From the NCBI RefSeq assembly GCF_045865695.1, contig NZ_BAACAP010000220.1, positions 28,633 to 92,632 of the forward strand: 64,000 nucleotides of DNA, in the 5' to 3' direction. Shown one piece after another: positions 15,628-23,524 of this stretch. A program made the translations under genes and the position numbers. Source of the stretch: Scytonema sp045865695 (GTDB lineage Bacteria > Cyanobacteriota > Cyanobacteriia > Cyanobacteriales > Nostocaceae). Below the pieces are notes generated by a model. It did not search any database. It was not told the DNA's origin and saw only the letters and a program-made list of their open reading frames with translations. The stretch's first letter is position 1; each line of letters begins with the position of its first letter.

Positions 15628-16761
15628 CGCTGCAATTATATGAATTTTGAGAAAATTTGTTCCTTGGGAATGTTTGGTAGGAATCCCAGCTAAAATAAGA
15701 ATTTTATCACCCGGTTCAACCCAACTGCGATCGCGCAACATTTCCTCAACTTGTGCTGTCAATTCTTCAAAAGTTTCAACCTCTCGATTAAGTAAAACTG
15801 GTTGGACTCCCCAAATAAGGTTTAAACTGCGGTAAACTTTAGGGTTGGGTGTAAGCGCAATAATGGGGACTTTGGGACGTTCTCCGGCTGCTAATCGGGC
15901 TGTGTAACCGCTACTTGTAAACGTAGCAATACATCGAGGGGGTAACACTTTACAAATAGCATTGAGTCCTACACTGAGTGCATGAGTCACATCAGTTTTT
16001 GCAGGCGGATTGTTAAGAAATTCTATCTCTGCTTCTGTTTCTGTTACAATTTTCACTAATCTTTGTACGCCTTCAACAGATGCTTCATTGGTTTGTGATA
16101 CATTTGAGAGCATAACTGCATCAGTACCATCTGTGATGGCGTTGGCAATATCACTGGTTTCTGTACGAGTCGAATGATTATGGCTTGTGCTCTCTGGTAT
16201 TTGTATTGCACTGATAACTGGAATTCCTTTATGGTTACACAGTTCAATAATGCGTTTTTGTAACAGAGGAAGTTTCTCCTGACTCATCCCTAAACCAAAA
16301 TCCCTTGGTGCTATCATCACAGCATCGCATTCATTCAGTATCTCTTCTAAATGAGCGATCGCATCCAGTTTTTCAATTTTAGCCACGACAGCTGTATCGG
16401 CTGCACCTTTTTGCTGTAGTAAATTCTTTAAAACCCTTACATCCTCAGCACTTCTTATAAAACTCAAAGCAATATAATCAACTTCCTGAGATAAACCAAA
16501 CTCTAAATCTTGAATATCTTTGTTACTCAGAGAAGGTAATTCAGAGCTTCGCAGTTCTTGTAATAAGGTTACAGGAGTGTCTAGTTCCTCTGCTATTGAG
16601 CGAATTCGAGCAATTGTTTGGGCAAGGCCGTCATAACTTCCATGAGAGAAATTTAGGCAAGCTACGTTCATTCCTGCTTTTATCATACCCGCAATTGCCT
16701 CTTGCGAACTAGCAGGACTGACAGTGGCGACAACTTTTGTTTGACGTGTTAATAGCTGCAT
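15613..16761 (-). CDS. Pyruvate-kinase-like protein lacking the B domain
   Basis: 382 residues, against ~470-590 for normal pyruvate kinases. The A-domain barrel and the C-terminal regulatory domain are present: TKVVATVSPASS, GMNVACLNFSHGSYD, DYIALSFIRSAEDV, VVAKIEK (Lys128, Glu130), MIAPRDFG (Asp154), DIANAITDGTDAVMLS. The B domain that closes over the active site is exactly missing: LLQELR runs straight into LPSLSNKDIQDLEFG. The catalytic Arg of MNVMRLNFSHG is Cys35 here, and the usual ARGDLG and SGETA motifs are altered. It is probably inactive as a pyruvate kinase and may be regulatory or bind a metabolite. The stop lies in a heptamer repeat. Confidence 0.85.
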   Translation of the reverse strand: MQLLTRQTKVVATVSPASSQEAIAGMIKAGMNVACLNFSHGSYDGLAQTIARIRSIAEELDTPVTLLQELRSSELPSLSNKDIQDLEFGLSQEVDYIALSFIRSAEDVRVLKNLLQQKGAADTAVVAKIEKLDAIAHLEEILNECDAVMIAPRDFGLGMSQEKLPLLQKRIIELCNHKGIPVISAIQIPESTSHNHSTRTETSDIANAITDGTDAVMLSNVSQTNEASVEGVQRLVKIVTETEAEIEFLNNPPAKTDVTHALSVGLNAICKVLPPRCIATFTSSGYTARLAAGERPKVPIIALTPNPKVYRSLNLIWGVQPVLLNREVETFEELTAQVEEMLRDRSWVEPGDKILILAGIPTKHSQGTNFLKIHIIAASGNQ

Positions 16762-17162
16762 AACAAGTGGTAAAACTTTGTAAAGAACTGTTATGAAGGA
16801 GGGATAACATCAGTTCTACACGCAAGTTTTCAGAAGTCTCAACACATATCGAGTCATGTTGAAACTATTTTGACAAGTGTACTTTACACTAGGGTAGTTG
16901 CTACTTTGTGGTGTAGAGTTGAGACCAAAGGCGATAAGCGCTCTTTCAGCTTGCGCTTCGCGGACGCTCTTTCTTAACAATGAAAGCACATCTTACGCAT
17001 AGCAATCTCGGTTTTTTTACTTCATCCGATACCGAATCGCATTTTACGCTTTGGCTTATAGAACATCCATGCCTCTTCTATAGGCTAGCATTTTAGCGCC
17101 ACTTCATCTACCGTATTCATGGCGAACTACCTACACATTCCTCGTGGATATAAAGATCGTCA
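16762..17162. other. Intergenic stretch with a short repeat
   Basis: About 400 bp without a supported gene. At 16935-16972 it holds the motif AGCTTGCGCTTCGCGGACGC, which resembles dispersed GC-rich repeats of cyanobacteria. The promoter of the pyruvate-kinase-like gene should lie in the first 150 bp. Confidence 0.45.
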
Positions 17163-17495
17163 CTACTCGTACCTATCTTTTTTCGATTTAATAACTTCTA
17201 TGACCTCATCGTGACGTTGACCTTCTATGATGTCTTTTAAGTGAATTTTTCCGTCAATATATTGAATATGAATTCGCCATCCAGATATTTTATCGATGTC
17301 AGCACGATAGATTGCTTGTTTAACACCTTTTATTTTATGCAGTCTTGTTTTAGGGAAATTTCTATTTCTGTGACACTCATTATCTTCAAGCTCAGCTAAG
17401 GCTTCAAGGAAATCAATTTTAAATTCATCTGGTAAAATTTTCATTGCCTCATGAATAATACCATATTCATCCAAAAGAGGTTTAATTTGTGACAT
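17163..17495 (-). CDS. RelE/ParE-like small protein (second gene of a pair)
   Basis: 110 residues. The C-terminal half RLHKIKGVKQAIYRADIDKI then SGWRIHIQYIDGKIHLKDII has the strand order of RelE/ParE-type toxins or of their inactive cytotoxic-translational-repressor relatives. The N-terminus is helical (IIHEAMKILPDEFKIDFLEA). The ATG overlaps the stop of the upstream gene as TAATG, so the two are translated together. Which of the two is toxin or antitoxin cannot be told; neither shows a DNA-binding domain. Confidence 0.65.
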   Translation of the reverse strand: MSQIKPLLDEYGIIHEAMKILPDEFKIDFLEALAELEDNECHRNRNFPKTRLHKIKGVKQAIYRADIDKISGWRIHIQYIDGKIHLKDIIEGQRHDEVIEVIKSKKDRYE

Positions 17496-17884
17496 TAGCT
17501 AGTCTGAAGCTCAGCTTCTTGATTATTTAATATTAGCTCTTTATAAATAGAATTTGCAACAGCAGTATATGCTTCTGATGCTTCTACGGCTTTTACAACT
17601 CTAAATAAAGTAATAATTATCCTATCAAAAATTGGATCTTCATCGATAGTAATAATTACCCTAATTGTAGGAGCAATTATCAGAGAATATAGGGAAGAAT
17701 CATAACTATTTATATTGATTTTTTTTAACTGTTCAAGATAATGTATATGAGATAAAGAGTTTTTATCGTTTAGAATACGCTGAAAATATTGATTCATTTT
17801 ATTAACAATTACAGTTCTATCGGGCTGAGTGAATGCTTCCAAGTCTTGTTCAAATTCTTTGGTTGACTCAATAAGGATTTCCAT
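17495..17884 (-). CDS. RelE-like toxin-type protein (first gene of a pair)
   Basis: 129 residues, with MEILIESTKEFEQDLEAFTQ, then SLYSLIIAPTIRVIITIDED and PIFDRIIITLFRVVKAVEAS. This resembles a cyanobacterial RelE-like family (pattern: ...YSSLYTLR....LRVIL..DEDPIFDQ..FTLFR). RelE toxins cleave mRNA in the ribosome; the catalytic residues vary and are not obvious here. It is the first gene of a two-gene unit overlapping by one base. An antitoxin with an HTH or ribbon-helix-helix domain is absent, which is unusual for a toxin-antitoxin locus. Confidence 0.6.
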   Translation of the reverse strand: MEILIESTKEFEQDLEAFTQPDRTVIVNKMNQYFQRILNDKNSLSHIHYLEQLKKININSYDSSLYSLIIAPTIRVIITIDEDPIFDRIIITLFRVVKAVEASEAYTAVANSIYKELILNNQEAELQTS

Positions 17885-17962
17885 AAGGCTGAAGTTTAAA
17901 CATCAATAACAAACTTATCTCAAATTTTAACATATCGCATCTCCTAGTTTACTGAGGTACAA

Positions 17963-18000
17963 ATTTATCTGCGTCCTTGGGTGCGTTCATCTGCGGTTAA
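17963..18000. repeat. Dispersed repeat, GCAGATGAACGC family, copy 2 (inverted)
   Basis: Reads ATTTATCTGCGTCCTTGGGT then GCGTTCATCTGCGGTTAA, the reverse complement of the copy at 4272-4304 with changes. The flank TACTGAGGTACAAATTTATC is shared with the copy at 38454. Confidence 0.7.
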
Positions 18001-18059
18001 TTCTTTGTTAAAGTACCGAATAAAAATGCGACAATAAGCCCATCTACTGATGGACAAAA

Positions 18060-18821
18060 ATGAAATTTTTTGGAATCGACTTAGGCTGGAAATCCCAACC
18101 AAGCGGCTTATGCTACCTAAAACTGACAGACGAAAAACTGCAAATAATAGACTTAGATCGAAAAGAACTGATTACAGACATTCTCTCTTGGATTGATACT
18201 TGCCTTAAGCCAGAAGAACCTGCCATCATCGCTGTAGACGCACCTACGTTGATCCCCAATACGACAGGAAGCCGTTTACCCGATAAACTAACTCACAAAT
18301 ACTTTGGAAAATATCATGCAGGATGCTACCCAGCAAATCTTAGCTTACCTTTTGCTGAGCGAACAGTAAATTTTGGACTAGAACTCGAAGCCCGTGGTTT
18401 TGAACACGCCCCAACGATTGAACCACAAAAACCAGGGAGATACCAAATCGAAGTTTTTCCCCATCCAGCGATCGTGCATCTCTTCGGTTTAGAACGCATC
18501 CTTAAATACAAAAAAGGATGCCTCAGCGATCGCCGCACAGAACTTATCAAACTCTATAATTACATCACAGACATCCTACCTAGACTCCATCCTCCTTTGT
18601 GCTTGTGGGGCAAACATCTTGCCCGTTTTCAAAAGCTACTTCCAGAAATTCCCACTACAGGCATAGCCCTTAAAGAAACCGAAGACAAACTCGATAGCCT
18701 TATCTGTGCATACGTAGCAGCCTACTGGTGGTATTGGGGAGAACAACGCAACCAAGTACTAGGCGATCGCACGACTGGTTACATTATCATCCCCAATAGA
18801 ATTTTAGATTTTAGATTTTAG
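18060..18821 (+). CDS. DUF429 family protein (RNase H-like fold)
   Basis: 253 residues. Motifs typical of DUF429: FFGIDLGWKSQPSGLCYL at the N-terminus, AIIAVDAPTLIPN (acidic strand), RYQIEVFPHPAIVHLFG (Glu plus His), and KETEDKLDSLICAYVAAYW with the C-terminal Asp. These acidic residues sit as in RNase H-like nucleases, though no substrate is established for the family. The last residues ILDFRF are encoded by an AT-rich palindrome that supplies the stop codon, so the native C-terminus may have been replaced. It converges on glgP. Confidence 0.85.
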   Translation: MKFFGIDLGWKSQPSGLCYLKLTDEKLQIIDLDRKELITDILSWIDTCLKPEEPAIIAVDAPTLIPNTTGSRLPDKLTHKYFGKYHAGCYPANLSLPFAERTVNFGLELEARGFEHAPTIEPQKPGRYQIEVFPHPAIVHLFGLERILKYKKGCLSDRRTELIKLYNYITDILPRLHPPLCLWGKHLARFQKLLPEIPTTGIALKETEDKLDSLICAYVAAYWWYWGEQRNQVLGDRTTGYIIIPNRILDFRF

Positions 18822-18845
18822 ATTATTAATCTAAAATCTAAAATC
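18807..18845. terminator. Perfect 18-bp-stem palindrome between DUF429 and glgP
   Basis: GATTTTAGATTTTAGATT, loop ATT, then the exact reverse complement. It is AT-only apart from a few G/C, lies between convergent genes and contains the DUF429 stop (18819-18821). It could act as a bidirectional terminator. It is built from the unit GATTTTA, so it is also an inverted heptamer repeat. Confidence 0.75.
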
Positions 18846-18863
18846 CACGCATCCAAAATCCTC

Positions 18864-21590
18864 CTACTGCGCCCAAACAATCAATCGTGGCTCATAAGGA
18901 CTAGAAAGGTATCTATGCTTGGGTAACACGCGCAAAGACAAACCCTGCAAACCAGATGTTGTGTAAATAACATCAGCCGTGTAAATACTCAATCCATCCT
19001 TATCTTCCCCTTGGTAATTCATCACCACAGGTATGCCGTTGACAATCTCTCCATTAGCATCAATAGCGCCTTGGTAAAGTTCCAATCGCACATCTTTTTC
19101 TGTTAAAGTTGCCAAATCAACTTTAGCTTTGACGCTAACAGTCTGGTTCACTTCAATCTCAGCACCAGAAGATATGTTAATGTCTTTAATTCTTATGTTG
19201 TACCAATGTGCAGTTAAATTTTCTTTCCAAGCAGCTAATTCTTTAGCAGGGGCATAGTTATCGGCGGTCAAAGTGTGAGAGCGATCGCTTGCTGGAAAAT
19301 AAGCCCGCAAAGCATATTCTCCCACCATCCGCGCCGTATTGAAGAATGGGCAGTTCAATTGAATAGCGTCCTTCATTTTATCAACCCAGCGACGAGGTAA
19401 GCCATCCACATCTCGGTCATAGAACAAAGGCACGACTTCCTTTTCCAAGATATCGTAAAAAGCATTTGCTTCGATTTGATCCTGGTAGTTGGGATCGTCA
19501 TACATTTCCCCATGTCCAATTGCCCAACCAGTGCGGACGTAATCAGCTTCATCCCACCAACCATCTAGAACGCTTAAATTCGGCAAGCCATTCATTGCTG
19601 CCTTCATACCGCTTGTCCCGGATGCTTCCCGTGGGCGACGTGGATTGTTTAACCATACATCACAACCAGACACCATCAATCGGGCAATGTAAATGTCATA
19701 GTTAGGAACAAACACAACTTGCTTTTCCAAATTGTGTTCGTGGATAAAGCGATTGATTTCACGAATTAGTTCTTTACCTGGAATATCTTTGGGGTGTGCT
19801 TTACCAGAAAAGACAAACTGTACCTTGCGGTCTTTATTGCCAAATAAAATTCTCTTAATTCGCTCGATATCGCGCATCCAAAGGGTAGCACGTTTGTAGG
19901 TAGCAAAGCGGCGGGCAAAACCAATAGTGAGAACTTTCGGATCGAGAACTTCTCGTGCTTGGGCAATTTCTAGAGGAGAAGCCCCACGATCCTGTAAATG
20001 CTTCACCAAACGCTCCCGCACGTACATAATCATGTCCAAGCGACAGCGTTCGTGATTGCGCCATAACTCCTCATCGGGGATCGCGTCCATTCGTTCCCAC
20101 AAAGGATGATCGGTTGGTGCTGATGACCAACTCGGTCCTAAGTAGCGATCGTATAACTCTTGAGTGGATTTCGCAACGCAACTACGAGCATGCACGCCGT
20201 TTGTAATTGCTGTAATAGGGACTTCCTCAACAGGTACGCCATGCCACAAACCTTTGAACATTTGTCGCGACACGACTCCGTGTAATTGTGCCACACCATT
20301 AGAAAATGTTGCCATTTTCAGCGCTAGCACTGCCATACTGAATGGTGTAGACAAATCGCCAGCGTTTTCTCGTCCTAACGCTAAAAATTGGTCTTTGTTC
20401 AAACCAAAAACATCGGCATAGTATCCCAGGTAATGCAAAACTTTATCTGGAGGAAACAGGTCAATTCCTGCAGGTACTGGTGTATGGGTAGTAAAAATAT
20501 TACTAGAAGCGACTACTTGTTTGGCTTCGACATAACTCAGCCCTTGTTCTTGAATGAGCATGCGGATACGCTCTAATGCTGAGAAAGCCGCATGACCTTC
20601 ATTCATATGATAAGCGGTGACATCATATCCAAGTGCTTTCAGCATTCGGACACCACCGATCCCCAACATCATTTCTTGGTGGATACGCATATCAATATCG
20701 CCACCGTAGAGTTGGTCTGTGATGTCGTGATCGTAAGGGTTATTTGGCTCAATGTTAGTGTCGAGCATATACAAAGGGACTATTCCCACTTGTACGCGCC
20801 AAACACGAGCATAAACGGTTCGTCCTGGATAATCAACCCCAATTCGTAGTTCGGAACCATCGGGATTGCGTTCCAATTGCAAGGGCATATTATAGAAGTC
20901 GTTGATGGGGTAGCGTTCCTGTTGCCAACCATCAGCGTTGAGATATTGAGCAAAATAGCCTTGCTGATAAAGCAAACCTACACCAACCAAAGGTAAACCC
21001 AAATCGCTTGCTGATTTGAGGTGATCCCCGGCGAGAACTCCCAACCCTCCAGAGTAGATCGGCAAACAATCGACAAGTCCAAATTCAGCAGAAAAATAGG
21101 CGTAGCATTCTTTAGGTTGGCGATTGGGGAACTCGGGGCCCCCTCTGGGGATAAGGGGCAATGGCGATTGGTGAGACAGCCCTGATAGCGAAGCGTGTCG
21201 CGCTAGTGACTCAGCGTCTCCGGAGGAGATACCCGAAGGGGGATTAGGAGAATGACTCTGTTCCTTATCCCCAGTCCCCAATCCCTTATCCCTATTCTTG
21301 TGATACCAAGTGCGCTCGTTAAAATAATCTTCCAACTGACGGGCTGCTCGATCCATTTGCGCTAGGAAGCCCTCATCTTCCACAACTTCCATCAATCTCG
21401 CTTGGCTGATTGTACCGAGCATCAAAACAGGATTGTGACGGCTAGATTCCCATAAATCCGGATCTAAACGACGAAATAGGTCTTTGGTGTCAACGTTCCA
21501 ATCCCAATGAAGATTATACGCTAACTTCCGTAGCGGTTCAAGTCGCTGCGGTAATGATGGAGATACGTTAAAAGTACGAATTGGCTGCAT
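18864..21590 (-). CDS. glgP: Glycogen/alpha-glucan phosphorylase (GT35), with in-frame repeat insertion
   Basis: 908 residues. The N-terminal DUF3417 segment (LPQRLEPLRKLAYNLHWDW) marks the long-known 'short' alpha-glucan phosphorylase branch. The PLP-binding lysine motif REASGTSGMKAAMNG and YFSAEFGLVDCLPIYSGGLG are present, so the catalytic core is complete. It releases glucose-1-phosphate from storage glycogen. Residues ~98-157 (RDKGLGTGDKEQSHSPNPPS ... PLIPRGGPEFP) have no counterpart in the paralogue at 51532 and are encoded by intergenic-type repeat DNA. The insertion keeps the frame and sits in a surface region before the core, so function is probably kept. It is transcribed alone, with a ~380 bp leader region. 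Confidence 0.95.
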   Translation of the reverse strand: MQPIRTFNVSPSLPQRLEPLRKLAYNLHWDWNVDTKDLFRRLDPDLWESSRHNPVLMLGTISQARLMEVVEDEGFLAQMDRAARQLEDYFNERTWYHKNRDKGLGTGDKEQSHSPNPPSGISSGDAESLARHASLSGLSHQSPLPLIPRGGPEFPNRQPKECYAYFSAEFGLVDCLPIYSGGLGVLAGDHLKSASDLGLPLVGVGLLYQQGYFAQYLNADGWQQERYPINDFYNMPLQLERNPDGSELRIGVDYPGRTVYARVWRVQVGIVPLYMLDTNIEPNNPYDHDITDQLYGGDIDMRIHQEMMLGIGGVRMLKALGYDVTAYHMNEGHAAFSALERIRMLIQEQGLSYVEAKQVVASSNIFTTHTPVPAGIDLFPPDKVLHYLGYYADVFGLNKDQFLALGRENAGDLSTPFSMAVLALKMATFSNGVAQLHGVVSRQMFKGLWHGVPVEEVPITAITNGVHARSCVAKSTQELYDRYLGPSWSSAPTDHPLWERMDAIPDEELWRNHERCRLDMIMYVRERLVKHLQDRGASPLEIAQAREVLDPKVLTIGFARRFATYKRATLWMRDIERIKRILFGNKDRKVQFVFSGKAHPKDIPGKELIREINRFIHEHNLEKQVVFVPNYDIYIARLMVSGCDVWLNNPRRPREASGTSGMKAAMNGLPNLSVLDGWWDEADYVRTGWAIGHGEMYDDPNYQDQIEANAFYDILEKEVVPLFYDRDVDGLPRRWVDKMKDAIQLNCPFFNTARMVGEYALRAYFPASDRSHTLTADNYAPAKELAAWKENLTAHWYNIRIKDINISSGAEIEVNQTVSVKAKVDLATLTEKDVRLELYQGAIDANGEIVNGIPVVMNYQGEDKDGLSIYTADVIYTTSGLQGLSLRVLPKHRYLSSPYEPRLIVWAQ
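21120..21300. repeat. Composite repeat inserted within glgP
   Basis: About 180 bp containing GGGGCCCCCTCTGGGG (same core as the tandem repeat at 34475-34600), a segment AGCGAAGCGTGTCGCGCTAG...CTCCGGAGGAGATACCCGAA, and CCCCAGTCCCCAATCCC-type heptamers as found at 59919-59954. It is read through in frame, adding ~60 residues. Confidence 0.8.
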
Positions 21591-21925
21591 AGGTCAGCAA
21601 ATCTCTAGCTTCAATTAAGGCTATTGTTGACTCTATTTCCTTAAAGCTGCTAACTTATTGATACTCTTTTTGTCATGTTTTCTTGATATAAATAATTTTT
21701 GTAAAGCATTCTCATTTTTTGTCAAACTAGTTGTCAAGAGTCTTTGGAACCCTAAGTATCATCAATTGCTACACCATAACAATGAGAAAACTTAATGATT
21801 TTGATATATTCTTTCGGCAGATCGACTCAATATGAGTGTTCGTTTTACATAACTTTATAATTTACTCAACTTAACTTGCGTGTCAATTTCTACCTCTGCC
21901 TTGCGATCGCTGATGACAGTCCGTA
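21591..21925. other. Leader region of glgP
   Basis: About 335 bp of AT-rich sequence between divergently placed ends: glgP starts at 21590 and a pseudogene ends at 21926. It should hold the glgP promoter; no clear consensus box or operator was recognised. Confidence 0.45.
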
Positions 21926-22459
21926 TCATTCGGTGAAATGAGGTATAATTAACTGTAAGGCTTGCATTTGAGGAAAATCGCGTTTAATAATTAAGGGTAG
22001 CTTTTCTTTGACTCTCTTGAGTTTTAACAATTAGTTGTGCAGTGCCATCACCCTGAGAACCTACACCTTTTCCTCTGAAGATATAAGGTTTTAGAGGGTC
22101 GTGATGGAGAAGGAGATGCAGTTTCTTTGTAGTTAATTGAGAAGGACAAGCTGGAGCTACGTGCCGGTCGAATTCAGCCTGGGCTTTTGTCATTAAAGCT
22201 CCAAGAAGTTGAGCATCTCCGAGTTGTATTGCTTGGGCTGCTGCTTGAGTAATTTCCGAGCTAATAGCGTGCCATCATTGAGAGAAGAACGAATAATTAA
22301 CTCAGTAGAATTAGGTTTGACATCAGCATAAATTCCCTGATTAGTACCAACAATTAAGGTGTAGCCCTTTTCAATTTGAAGATTAATCCGGCGGTATTTT
22401 CCTGCCCAATCGCTGTGTTCTCCGAATAAACAAAGACGACCTGAAACAAAAATTCTCAT
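21926..22459 (-). pseudogene. GHMP kinase (galactokinase-like) with large internal deletion
   Basis: The start MRIFVSGRLCLFGEHSDWAG (residues 1-20) is the sugar-kinase signature, and the frame continues to IIRSSLNDGT. There it jumps, out of frame, to a C-terminal part: ITQAAAQAIQLGDAQLLGAL, MTKAQAEFDRHVAPACPSQL, YIFRGKGVGSQGDGTAQLIV. Roughly 200-250 codons in the middle, including the GLSSSAA phosphate loop, are missing. A further frame change near 21990 separates the last ~20 codons (IIKRDFPQMQALQLIIPHFT, stop 21926-21928). Relatives of ~340 residues phosphorylate sugars. The ATP site is gone, so no activity is expected. Confidence 0.85.
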
Positions 22460-22738
22460 TTTAAATTTCCTGTTGTACTACAGCAATCCTATTTGATTTA
22501 TAAAACACACGTAGGGTGGGCAATGCCCACCATCAAGTCTTTTGTGCGGCATAGCCCTACCTACAGTACCTAAAATTGTTTATAAATGATTTAGTATTGC
22601 TATACAACACTCCTTTAAATCGAGAACCAAGAGGCGGATACTATACACACAGCCCCTTTGGAGAGGGCAGGGCTGTTTCATTCTTTGTAGATAAAATCTG
22701 GAAACTTCAAAGCATCGTTTCCAGTTTGTGAACTTGCT
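22460..22738. other. Intergenic region with palindromic repeat
   Basis: Contains GTAGGGTGGGCAATGCCCACC at 22511-22531, a hairpin repeat common in cyanobacteria (related copies at 43071 and 51121), and GGCATAGCCCTACCTAC. Nothing coding was recognised. Confidence 0.6.
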
Positions 22739-23014
22739 CTAAATACCTTCAGGTTGTCGATCTATTAGACCTGACGTTGCCTCGTCTATGGTTTTGTTGA
22801 GGTACACAGCTCGCTCATCAACTGCCCTCACCCAATCAATGGGAAACCAGTGATGCTGACCATCCGGTGAGTTATTTTTAGTGAGCTTGATGTATTTGCC
22901 AGCTTCTACTTTGTCTACTGTACCAATATGGGTATCAGACGCACCTGCTAAACCACCAGGTCCTTCTGCATAAACAGGGTGATGTTCTTGAATTTTCGAT
23001 ATATCCGTAGCCAT
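22739..23014 (-). CDS. DUF2171 family protein
   Basis: 91 residues with the family pattern: SKIQEHHPVYAEGPGGLAGA, HIGTVDKVEAGKYIKLTKN, GQHHWFPIDWVRAVDERAVY. This is a small beta-barrel (PRC-barrel-like) fold seen in stress-induced and sporulation-related proteins. The biochemical role is unknown. It stands alone, with a ribosome-site-like GGAG just before the ATG. Confidence 0.85.
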   Translation of the reverse strand: MATDISKIQEHHPVYAEGPGGLAGASDTHIGTVDKVEAGKYIKLTKNNSPDGQHHWFPIDWVRAVDERAVYLNKTIDEATSGLIDRQPEGI

Positions 23015-23162
23015 AGGTTCTCCATCAGATTATATTACGGCAACACGCAAACAGTTTGTAGCAACATAGTGCTCAAACCAACTTGCGTCTCAACCAATAC
23101 GCCTCATAATATGCTGCTTTTTTAGGAATACTCCTCGCTCTCTAGGCAGAAAAGGCAGGTAT

Positions 23163-23501
23163 TTAGCTTAATAGATGTATGTATAAATCACCAGTATCTC
23201 CACCTTGACCACCAGCATCACCTGCACCTGCAATTTTTAGAATATCCCCAGAAGCAACATTAGCAGGAATAACAACTTTCAACTTTTTCACAACTTGATT
23301 TCGTCCTTCCCCAACACAAACTATACACATATCATCCCGATTATCTCTACCCGAACCATGACACTCATCACAAGTTTCCCAGCTGCTAATACTAATTTCT
23401 TTCTCGCAGCCATGTAAGGCTTCATGTGAAGTGAGTTTCAAATCAAAGCCATAAAGCAAGTGGCGTGGATTTAGGGGGATATTAAACTTGACAAACATCA
23501 T
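23163..23501 (-). CDS. DnaJ-type fragment with reduced zinc finger
   Basis: 112 residues resembling only the middle of DnaJ. A beta segment LYGFDLKLTSHEALHGCEKE is followed by a zinc region with just two CxxCxGxG repeats (CDECHGSG and CIVCVGEG; DnaJ has four), then KKLKVVIPANVASGDILKIA and GDAGGQGGDTGDLYIHL. The J domain needed to stimulate DnaK and most of the C-terminal client-binding domain are missing. It could be a small zinc protein binding unfolded chains or a truncated relic. The four cysteines could still hold one zinc. It lies 23 bp downstream of the GTPase gene and may share its transcript. Confidence 0.65.
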   Translation of the reverse strand: MMFVKFNIPLNPRHLLYGFDLKLTSHEALHGCEKEISISSWETCDECHGSGRDNRDDMCIVCVGEGRNQVVKKLKVVIPANVASGDILKIAGAGDAGGQGGDTGDLYIHLLS

Positions 23502-23524
23502 CTTATAAAGATATGAAAATCAAG

